The position numbers were made by a program, and so were the translations under genes. Positions 8,897-16,898 of a DNA stretch of 64,000 nucleotides are shown one piece after another. The stretch's first letter is position 1. The number at the start of each line of letters is the position of its first letter. Source of the DNA: Balneola vulgaris DSM 17893 (lineage in GTDB: Bacteria; Bacteroidota; Rhodothermia; Balneolales; Balneolaceae); the NCBI RefSeq assembly GCF_000375465.1, contig NZ_AQXH01000001.1, positions 682,130 through 746,129 of the forward strand, in the 5' to 3' direction. The notes under the pieces were generated by a model. The model worked only from the letters and a program-made list of their open reading frames with translations. It did no database searches and was not told the DNA's origin.

Positions 8897-11800
8897 ATGA
8901 AACTCATAGATTTCTCCGTTAAAAGAAAAGTAACGATTTCGATGTTTACAGTAGCCATACTGTTGTTTGGAATCGTATCTCTTACACGCTTGAATGTAAA
9001 CCTACTACCTGATCTCAGCTATCCTACCCTTACTATTCGCACTGAATTTGAAGGAGCAGCACCCCTTGAAGTCGAAAATTTAATTAGCAAACCTATTGAA
9101 GAAGCGGTAGGTGTGGTTAAAGGGGTAAAACTTGTTCGTTCGATTTCTAGACCGGGGCAATCGGACGTGGTACTCGAATTTGATTGGGGTACAAATATGG
9201 ACATCGCAAACTTAGATGTGATCAGTAAACTTGATGCCATTCAATTACCCCTTCAAGCAAAAAAGCCTGTCACCCTACGATTCGATCCTACTTTAGATCC
9301 TATCATTCGGTACGCTATTTATTATGAAGGTGCTTCGCCCGATAAAAATACACCTGTTCAACTCACTTCAGCCCAAGACATTGATGATCCGTCTACCATT
9401 GCACGGCTCAAGCAACTTCGTATTCTCTCCGATGAGTTAATAAAGAAAAACTTAGAAGCGTCGCTTGGAGTGGCTTCTGTTAAAATTAGTGGTGGTTTAG
9501 AAGATGAGATCCAAGTTAACATCGATCAACAACGCCTTGCCTACCTAAACATTCCGATAGAAAGCATTAATCAAATCCTTGCAGCAGAGAATGTTAACCT
9601 TTCTGGGGGGCGCCTTCAGGAAGGCACTCAGCAGTATTTAGTTCGTACTCTCAACGAATTCCAAGATGTGGATCAAATCCGTAATGTGGTTATCACACGC
9701 AGGGCAAATAACACCATCTATTTAAAAGATATTGCCGAAGTACGTCAAGGCTATAAAGAGCGAGAAGCCATTACACGACTTGATGGTCGTGAAGCCGTGG
9801 AGATCGCTATATACAAAGAAGGCGATGCCAATACTGTTGCCGTGGCTGAGTCTGTTGAAGAGCGCATAGAATCAATTCGCAACGACCTACCTACTGGCTA
9901 CAAACTGGAGAAGATTTATGATCAATCGATCTTCATAGCCTCGGCAGTTAATGAAGTAAAAAACGCTGGAATAATTGGTGGTATACTGGCTGTTCTAGTT
10001 CTCTACTTTTTCTTGAGAAGCTTTTGGACAACGGTAATCATTTCCGTTTCAATACCTGTTTCTATTATCGCCACATTCAATTTGATGTATAGCAACGACA
10101 TCACCTTGAACATTATGTCGCTTGGAGGTATTGCTCTGGGTATTGGTATGCTGGTTGATAACTCCATTGTTGTGTTGGAGAATATCGCACGGCATGTGGA
10201 AATGGGTAAATCAAAATTACAAGCCGCACGTGATGGAGCCAGTGAAGTTGGAACAGCTGTCATTGCTTCAACCCTCACAACCGTCGCAGTATTCTTCCCA
10301 CTTGTATTCGTGGATGGAATTGCAGGGCAACTATTTAGGGATCAGGCTTTAACAGTTACCTTTTCATTAATCGCTTCACTGATCGTTGCGGTTACCCTTA
10401 TTCCGATGATGTCGTCTCTTGGTGATAAAGACGAAGATGTTGAACCTCTCGATTTAAAAAAGCCTAAGACCGAACTAGGAAATACCCTTCGAAATGTTCG
10501 AATGAATGCCTTTTATATCGCTCCAACTCAAATCACAAAGTTGATACGAAAGCTGTTTTTAGGAATCGGTAAACTATTTGGTTTAATACTATCTCCTTTT
10601 GTATGGTTATTTGATGAATTTTATAAGCTGACTGAAAAGGTCTATTTAAAATTATTAAACAGCGCTCTTCACCATAAGGCAATTGTATTACTTATTGCAG
10701 TGGGGACGTTTGCTGGTTCCATCTTATTAGTACCAAAAATTGGAATTGAACTTATTCCTCAGTTATCACAGGGTGAGTTTAAGGTAGAGTTTAAACTGCC
10801 TCCGGGTACTCCTATCGAACAAACGGATGCGGCTTTAAAAAGTGTACAATTAGCAACACGCTCTAAAGACAATGTGAATTCTACATTTGCCGTTGCTGGG
10901 ACTGGGAATCGTATGGATGCCAATCCTGATCAAGGCGGTGAAAACTGGGGGGAGTTAAATGTGCTATTGACATCTGGCTCTAACTCGGATGCTGAAGAAT
11001 CCGTGATGGATGCAATGCGTTCTTCACTACAACAAGTACCTGGGCTTCAATATAAATTTGCGCGTCCTTCCCTATTCTCATTCAAAACACCTGTTGAAGT
11101 TGAAATTTCGGGCTACGACATCGATAAGCTAAAGCAAGTAAGCGATGAATTAGCTCGAAAAATGAATAAGGATGACCGATTCGCAGATGTTAAAAACACC
11201 ATGGAAATGGGAAGTCCTGAGCTACAGATTTTATTTGACCGTGACCGCGCTGCAGCACTTGGACTACAAGTAAATGAAGTGGCTCAACGAATAGTAAACA
11301 ACGTTCGTGGTGATATTGCAACAAGGTATTCATGGAGAGACCGTAAGATTGACGTACTAGTTCGTGCTCGAGAAGAAGACCGTTCTTCCATTCAAGAAAT
11401 CAACGAACTAATTATTAACCCTAATGCAGAACGCCCTATCCCACTTAGTGCAATCGCTGAAGTGAAAGTGACCAATGGTCCCGGTGAAATACGTCGAATC
11501 AATCAACAACGAGTAGCTCTTATAACGGCTAACCTCAACTATGGTGATTTAGGCGAAGCTGCAAACACAGTTGAATCGATTATTTCAGAAACGACTATGC
11601 CAACGGGCATATTCGCTCGTGTAGCCGGTCAGAATCAGGAAATGGATGAATCATTTAAATCACTCCTGTTTGCCTTATCACTTGCCGTGTTCTTAGTGTA
11701 CTTAGTAATGGCTTCTCAGTTTGAATCTTTACTCCACCCCTTTATCATCTTATTTACTATTCCACTAGCATTGGTGGGTGCAATATTAGCCTTATTCATC

Positions 11801-12175
11801 ACAGGTACTACCATAAGTGTAGTGGTGTTTATAGGATTAATATTACTTGCCGGTATTGTGGTGAATAACGCGATTGTCCTCATCGATTTGATTAATCAAT
11901 TACGTGAACGAGGATTAGATAAGTATGAAGCGATCATGGAAGGTGGTAAGTCGAGATTAAGACCTATTCTGATGACCACACTTACAACAACACTTGGGTT
12001 ACTTCCTCTTGCTATTGGTTTTGGAGATGGAGCTGAACTTCGAGCCCCAATGGGTATTACTGTAATTGGCGGATTGTTAGTGTCTACCCTTCTAACTCTT
12101 GTGGTAATTCCAGTTATGTATTCTATCATGGATAGAAAGAATTATGTAACGAAGTCTGAAATCTCAAAAGGTTGA
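8897..12175 (+). CDS. RND efflux permease 1 (AcrB/MdtB-like)
   Basis: A 1092-residue inner-membrane proton-driven pump. It has the two-fold RND plan: a TM helix near residues 11-30, a periplasmic domain, a TM block near 345-500, then a second copy ending in TM helices near 930-1080. In TM4, GMLVDNSIVVLENI keeps one acidic residue (D421) with Asn at the position of AcrB D408. In the TM10 segment VVNNAIVLID, N990 stands where AcrB has the relay lysine K940. About 80 residues between the halves (roughly 510-590) are longer than in AcrB and include an extra hydrophobic stretch (LFLGIGKLFGLILSPFVWLF). GGAG lies 8 bases before the ATG. The substrate cannot be read from sequence. Confidence 0.93.
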   Translation: MKLIDFSVKRKVTISMFTVAILLFGIVSLTRLNVNLLPDLSYPTLTIRTEFEGAAPLEVENLISKPIEEAVGVVKGVKLVRSISRPGQSDVVLEFDWGTNMDIANLDVISKLDAIQLPLQAKKPVTLRFDPTLDPIIRYAIYYEGASPDKNTPVQLTSAQDIDDPSTIARLKQLRILSDELIKKNLEASLGVASVKISGGLEDEIQVNIDQQRLAYLNIPIESINQILAAENVNLSGGRLQEGTQQYLVRTLNEFQDVDQIRNVVITRRANNTIYLKDIAEVRQGYKEREAITRLDGREAVEIAIYKEGDANTVAVAESVEERIESIRNDLPTGYKLEKIYDQSIFIASAVNEVKNAGIIGGILAVLVLYFFLRSFWTTVIISVSIPVSIIATFNLMYSNDITLNIMSLGGIALGIGMLVDNSIVVLENIARHVEMGKSKLQAARDGASEVGTAVIASTLTTVAVFFPLVFVDGIAGQLFRDQALTVTFSLIASLIVAVTLIPMMSSLGDKDEDVEPLDLKKPKTELGNTLRNVRMNAFYIAPTQITKLIRKLFLGIGKLFGLILSPFVWLFDEFYKLTEKVYLKLLNSALHHKAIVLLIAVGTFAGSILLVPKIGIELIPQLSQGEFKVEFKLPPGTPIEQTDAALKSVQLATRSKDNVNSTFAVAGTGNRMDANPDQGGENWGELNVLLTSGSNSDAEESVMDAMRSSLQQVPGLQYKFARPSLFSFKTPVEVEISGYDIDKLKQVSDELARKMNKDDRFADVKNTMEMGSPELQILFDRDRAAALGLQVNEVAQRIVNNVRGDIATRYSWRDRKIDVLVRAREEDRSSIQEINELIINPNAERPIPLSAIAEVKVTNGPGEIRRINQQRVALITANLNYGDLGEAANTVESIISETTMPTGIFARVAGQNQEMDESFKSLLFALSLAVFLVYLVMASQFESLLHPFIILFTIPLALVGAILALFITGTTISVVVFIGLILLAGIVVNNAIVLIDLINQLRERGLDKYEAIMEGGKSRLRPILMTTLTTTLGLLPLAIGFGDGAELRAPMGITVIGGLLVSTLLTLVVIPVMYSIMDRKNYVTKSEISKG

Positions 12176-12179
12176 TACT

Positions 12180-15100
12180 ATGAGTTTACCTGAGATTTCT
12201 ATTAAGAGACCAATAACCACCATCATGATCTTTGTGAGTTTAGTGGTGGTTGGGCTTATAGCTACACGCTTAGTTCCGCTCGAATACTTCCCAGATATCA
12301 CATTTCCTGGGGCGTCTATTAATTTTACCTACCCTAATTCTTCCCCAGAGGAAATAGAAGAACGGATTGTTCGACCTATCGAAGAAGCTGTAGCTACCAT
12401 TAGTGGTGTTGAGCGGATTAATTCGGGATCTGGGGAAGCAGATGGAAATGTAACGGTCCAATTCAAGCAAGGCACCGACATCGATTTAAAAGCCATCGAG
12501 CTAAAGGAAAAAATTGAAAGCGTTCGCAATCAATTACCAGATGACTTTGAATACTACCAGATCTTCAAATTTCAAGACGGAGGTGGTAACACATTGCAGT
12601 TGCGTATCTCCAGTGAAAGAGATTTATCGAATGCTTACGACTTATTAAACCGTAACCTCAAGCAGCGTATTGAGCGTTTAGACGGGGTGGGGCAAGTAAC
12701 CTTGTATGGAGTTGAGAAAAAGGAAATACGAATCGAGCTCCTAGCCGATCGTTTATTGCAATACAACGTAGATATTAACCAGTTATCTAGTAGGCTTAAT
12801 CAAGCCAATTTTTCCATTTCAGCAGGTAAAATCAGTGACTCTGGACTTCGATACAATGTTCGTCCAATTGGGGAGCTCACAACCGTTGAGGATTTCGAGA
12901 ATCTAATCATAGGCGATAATAATCTTCGAGTAAAAGACATTGCTCAAGTATCCTATTCCTCACCTACTCGTCAATATGCGCGCCATTTAGATCAAAAATA
13001 TGCTATCGGCTTGGATATTGTTAAGGAGTCGTCGGCTAACACCGTAGCTACCGTAGAACGTGTTCTAAAGGAAATAGACGTCATAAATGAACTCCCTGAG
13101 ATGCAAGGTATTCAAATTTATGAGATGAATAATCAAGCGGAAGGAATCTTAAGTTCTCTGCGTGAATTATTTAATGCGGGTGTTCTTGGGGCTTGTCTTT
13201 CCATCTTCGTACTCTATTTCTTCTTGCGACAATTTACTTCAACCATGATTGTTGCTACGGCAGTCCCCTTTTCACTTATCGTTACGTTAGGCTTCTTTTA
13301 CTTCTTAAATATCTCTTTAAACATTTTATCAATGATGGGCTTAATGCTCGCAGTGGGGATGTTAGTAGATAACGCGGTTGTAGTAACGGAGAATATTCAT
13401 CGATATCAACGCAAAGGTTTAAGTCCAAAAGACGCAGCTATATTTGGAGCCAAGGAAGTAAGTATAGCAGTAACTGCAGGTACATTCACGTCCGTTGTGG
13501 TGTTCCTGCCTAATGTGATTAATGAAAGCTTTATAAAGCAGCACATGTATTACATAGGAATGCCAATTATGATTTCATTGGTGTCATCCTTAATCATTTC
13601 TTTGACGATCATTCCACTTCTTTCCTCAAAAATTAAACCCCAAACAAAAGAAAGAAAGAGAACGGTTGTTGATCGATTATCTGATCACTATGCTAAGTTC
13701 TTAAAGAAATTCATCTCCAATAGATGGATTTCAACCATCAGTATAATACTGCTATTTCTAAGTGTTATTATCCCTGCTGGGTTTATGAGTTTTGACATGT
13801 TCCCCGACACGGAAGAAAGGGAAATTGATTTGGCTTATAACTTAAACAGTGCCTATTCCTTAGATCGTGTTAAAGTAGCGGTAGATAAAGTAGAAGCCTA
13901 CCTCTACGAGCATCAAGAAGAATTCGATATTGAATCAGTGTATACCTACTACACACCCGATTTTGCCTTGTCTACCATTATCCTAGTGGAAGAAAAAGAG
14001 GCCACAAAATCAGTTCAGGATGTTAAAAAAGCAGTAGAAGCTAACCTTCCTACCATTCCAATTGGCGATCCCTCTTTTGAATTCAGAAGTCGGAGTGGCA
14101 ACCCCGCTGTTCGAGTGTTTGTTCAGGGTGAGTCGATGGATGTTCTAGCTGAATTAGCCGATCAAGTTGAATGGCGTATGAGCCAATTAGAAGGTTTCGC
14201 ATCGGTTAAATCTGAAGCAGAATTAGGCAAAGATGAGGTAAGTCTTAAAATTGATCATGAACGCGCCCGAAATTATGGACTCACATCACAAACAGTAGCA
14301 CGATCGGTATCCAATGCAGTACGTGGACAAAACCTCCGAAGAGTTCGAGGTGAGAATTCAGAAATAAATGTAGTGCTTGCTCTTCAAAATGTAGACAAAC
14401 AAAGTGTGGAAGACCTCAAGGAACTACCTATTACAACCGACGATGATGAAACCGTAAAGCTCTCCTCTCTTGCCGAGTTTACCCAAACCAAAGGTCCAGG
14501 CCGAATATTCCGTGAAAACAGAAAAACAGCCTTAGGCATTACCATTAATTTGGCGGAAGGCACAACCATCGATGACGCTAGAGAAAGTATTTCTCAAGTT
14601 ATGAACCAAATCGTATATCCTGCGGGCTATGCTTGGAGCTATGGACGTAGTTTTAGCAACGACGATGAAGCCCTTGGCACCATGCTTTTCAATATCGCCG
14701 TGGCTTTCTTTCTAATTTACCTCGTAATGGCAGCTCTTTTCGAGTCGTTGCTCTACCCTACCAGTGTTCTCGCATGTATCTTTTACGGCATCATCGGCAT
14801 CCTCTGGTTCTTTTTAATAACGGGTACTACTTTCGATCTAATGGCTATGATCGGGATCCTTATTTTAATGGGTATAGTGGTGAACAATGGAATTGTGCTC
14901 ATTGATCACATCATTCATCTTAGATCTGAGGGCATGAGTAGAACAGAGGCTGTAGTTCAGGGTGGAAAAGACCGAATGCGTCCTATCTTGATGACAGCAG
15001 GAACTACCGTACTTGGGTTAATTCCCCTTTGTATAGGAACAACACAAATTGGTGGAGATGGCCCTCCCTATTTCCCAATGGCTCGTGCAATTGTTGGTGG

Positions 15101-15215
15101 CTTAACTTTTTCAACCATAGTTAGCCTAATCGTACTTCCTTCCATATACATTATTCTTGATGATATAAGTTTATGGTCGAAGCGAATTTCAAAAGCCTCC
15201 GCTATTAAGAATTAA
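12180..15215 (+). CDS. RND efflux permease 2 (AcrB/MdtC-like)
   Basis: A 1011-residue RND pump starting 4 bases after the stop of the first permease, so the two are co-translated. It shows the same fold, with TM4 motif GMLVDNAVVVTENI (D397, N398) and TM10 motif VVNNGIVLIDHI. As in its neighbour, Asn replaces the relay lysine of AcrB. The pair differs strongly in sequence, so this is not a recent duplication. One adaptor with two different permeases is the layout of heteromeric MdtABC-type pumps, where the two permeases assemble in one trimer. Independent homotrimers sharing the adaptor remain possible. No outer-membrane factor gene follows. Its 3' end includes a hairpin (AAGCCTCC/GGAGGCTT, 15193-15227) around the stop codon. 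Confidence 0.93.
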   Translation: MSLPEISIKRPITTIMIFVSLVVVGLIATRLVPLEYFPDITFPGASINFTYPNSSPEEIEERIVRPIEEAVATISGVERINSGSGEADGNVTVQFKQGTDIDLKAIELKEKIESVRNQLPDDFEYYQIFKFQDGGGNTLQLRISSERDLSNAYDLLNRNLKQRIERLDGVGQVTLYGVEKKEIRIELLADRLLQYNVDINQLSSRLNQANFSISAGKISDSGLRYNVRPIGELTTVEDFENLIIGDNNLRVKDIAQVSYSSPTRQYARHLDQKYAIGLDIVKESSANTVATVERVLKEIDVINELPEMQGIQIYEMNNQAEGILSSLRELFNAGVLGACLSIFVLYFFLRQFTSTMIVATAVPFSLIVTLGFFYFLNISLNILSMMGLMLAVGMLVDNAVVVTENIHRYQRKGLSPKDAAIFGAKEVSIAVTAGTFTSVVVFLPNVINESFIKQHMYYIGMPIMISLVSSLIISLTIIPLLSSKIKPQTKERKRTVVDRLSDHYAKFLKKFISNRWISTISIILLFLSVIIPAGFMSFDMFPDTEEREIDLAYNLNSAYSLDRVKVAVDKVEAYLYEHQEEFDIESVYTYYTPDFALSTIILVEEKEATKSVQDVKKAVEANLPTIPIGDPSFEFRSRSGNPAVRVFVQGESMDVLAELADQVEWRMSQLEGFASVKSEAELGKDEVSLKIDHERARNYGLTSQTVARSVSNAVRGQNLRRVRGENSEINVVLALQNVDKQSVEDLKELPITTDDDETVKLSSLAEFTQTKGPGRIFRENRKTALGITINLAEGTTIDDARESISQVMNQIVYPAGYAWSYGRSFSNDDEALGTMLFNIAVAFFLIYLVMAALFESLLYPTSVLACIFYGIIGILWFFLITGTTFDLMAMIGILILMGIVVNNGIVLIDHIIHLRSEGMSRTEAVVQGGKDRMRPILMTAGTTVLGLIPLCIGTTQIGGDGPPYFPMARAIVGGLTFSTIVSLIVLPSIYIILDDISLWSKRISKASAIKN

Positions 15216-15220
15216 CTTTG
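15213..15220 (+). promoter_or_regulatory. Possible Bacteroidota-type -7 element (TAACTTTG)
   Basis: Matches the TAnnTTTG -7 consensus known from Bacteroidota, 31 bases before the GTG start of the thioesterase gene. No clear -33 TTTG was confirmed, so this is weak. Confidence 0.25.
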
Positions 15221-15251
15221 GAGGCTTATTTGCTTACTTTGAAAACAAAAA

Positions 15252-15977
15252 GTGCCACAAACAACGATCTATTCTGAGAGCTTTAATATTCGCGCTAGCG
15301 AAGCAGATAATGATAGCGACATCACCATTGCTGCTATTTGTGAACTCTTCCAAGAAGTAGCTGGAAATCATGCCTTACAGCTAAATTTCGACATCACCGA
15401 TCTACATAAACAAGGACTAACTTGGGTGCTACATCGCATGGATATCCAAGTAAAATCTTTTCCTAAATGGCGCCAAAAAGTGACTATTGAAACTTGGCCT
15501 GCTGCAGGCGATGGACTCCGAGCTTATCGTAATTATAGAATTCTAGATGAGGATCAAAATGAGTTAGTGGTATGCCTCAGTTATTGGATGATGATTAATC
15601 TCAAAACTCGTAGGCCCACAAGAATGACGGAAGAGATTCTAAATACACGATTTTCAGATCGGGATCATACTCAACCAATTAAAAGCAGCAAAATTTCCAA
15701 ACTCACCAATGCGGATGCCTCAAAGCAGATTGTGGTTAGAAAGTCTGACTTAGACATGAACCAGCATGTGAACAACGCTCGTTACATGGAATGGCTTATA
15801 GAGGCCCTACCTGCTTCCTACAATCAAAAGCCAACGGGTGTCGACATCGTATTCCTTCGTGAAAGTATCTACGGCGATACCCTAACCTCTAGTGTACAGC
15901 AACTGGAAAAGCATACTTTACATACATTGGTCAACCAAAAGGATGAAATCGTAGCCCAAGCTGAGTTTTATTATTAA
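15252..15977 (+). CDS. Acyl-[acyl-carrier-protein] thioesterase (FatA/FatB-like, double hotdog)
   Basis: A 241-residue cytoplasmic protein with two hotdog repeats, of the family that releases fatty acids from acyl-ACP. The first repeat has HRMDIQVKSFPKWRQKVTIETW; the second carries the family motif DLDMNQHVNNARYMEWL, including the Asn and His expected in the active site. The start is a GTG at 15252; the next in-frame ATG lies inside the first hotdog fold and would destroy it. It is 36 bases after the permease stop and may be read through from the efflux operon. It converges on the aldo/keto reductase, 26 bases apart. The acyl chain preference cannot be predicted. Confidence 0.85.
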   Translation: MPQTTIYSESFNIRASEADNDSDITIAAICELFQEVAGNHALQLNFDITDLHKQGLTWVLHRMDIQVKSFPKWRQKVTIETWPAAGDGLRAYRNYRILDEDQNELVVCLSYWMMINLKTRRPTRMTEEILNTRFSDRDHTQPIKSSKISKLTNADASKQIVVRKSDLDMNQHVNNARYMEWLIEALPASYNQKPTGVDIVFLRESIYGDTLTSSVQQLEKHTLHTLVNQKDEIVAQAEFYY

Positions 15978-16003
15978 TCTAACTCGGGCTAAAGAAAACT
16001 CGC

Positions 16004-16828
16004 TTATTTAGCGTCCCAATCAGGAGCGAAATCAGGCGTTACAATTCTTCGGTCTTTTTGCAGTTCATCGATGGCATAGAAATCATCATCGTCCAACACG
16101 AAGTCATATATATCAAGATTTGCTTCCATATGCTCTCGGCTAGATGCCTTTGGAATCACCACCACTTGCTCTTGCTCTATTAACCAGCGTAGGGCTATTT
16201 GAGCGGGCGATTTACCATACTTCTCACCTAGTTCAATAAGAAGTGGATTGGTCAGTACTTCCCCTTGTCCTAATGGACTATAAGCAGTCACCATAAGGTC
16301 GTGGTCGGCTGCATACTCCAGCAATTCAAACTGTCCAAGTAATGGGTGGTATTCTACCTGATTGCAAAATATAGGAGCGGCCAATTCCTCATTTACTTCT
16401 TTCAAATGTTTCATAGGGAAATTACTTACCCCAATGTTCAAAGCCTTTCCTTGATCTCGAATTGAAAGCATTGCTTCGATAGTCTTTTCGATATCCACAT
16501 CTGGATTAGGCCAGTGAATGAGAAGTAAATCTAAATAAGGTACGTCTAAATCTTGGAGTGAACGCTCTGTAGATTTTATTACATCATCTGGCTCCATATT
16601 AGTAAGCCATATTTTTGTAGTAATAAAAAGCTCATCTCTTTTCACATGCGCCGCCTTTATGGCTTGTCCAACTTCTCTCTCATTCTTATACGCTTGGGCG
16701 GTATCAATATGCCGGTAGCCTAGGTTTAAGGCTAATTTTACGGCTTGTTCACATTCTTTCCCGATTAATTTAAATGTACCAAAGCCGATTTCGGGAACAT
16801 CGATACCTTGAATATTCTTGGTGACCAT
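16004..16828 (-). CDS. Aldo/keto reductase
   Basis: A 274-residue NADPH-dependent TIM-barrel oxidoreductase. The catalytic tetrad is visible: Asp and Tyr in HIDTAQAYKNE, Lys in FITTKIW, and His in LLIHWPNP. The NADP-binding motif IPKASSREHMEANL is near the C-terminus. The short form and sequence resemble the AKR5 group (2,5-diketo-D-gluconate or methylglyoxal reductase-like enzymes), but the substrate is open. It is a single gene on the minus strand, 70 bases downstream of the large sorting-domain protein, with which it does not obviously share a function. Confidence 0.92.
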   Translation of the reverse strand: MVTKNIQGIDVPEIGFGTFKLIGKECEQAVKLALNLGYRHIDTAQAYKNEREVGQAIKAAHVKRDELFITTKIWLTNMEPDDVIKSTERSLQDLDVPYLDLLLIHWPNPDVDIEKTIEAMLSIRDQGKALNIGVSNFPMKHLKEVNEELAAPIFCNQVEYHPLLGQFELLEYAADHDLMVTAYSPLGQGEVLTNPLLIELGEKYGKSPAQIALRWLIEQEQVVVIPKASSREHMEANLDIYDFVLDDDDFYAIDELQKDRRIVTPDFAPDWDAK

Positions 16829-16898
16829 TGTTGGTTAAAACTGTTTTACTTTTAAGTTATAATTGTATGAGTTAATCTGAAGTTAGACTTCTAAATTC

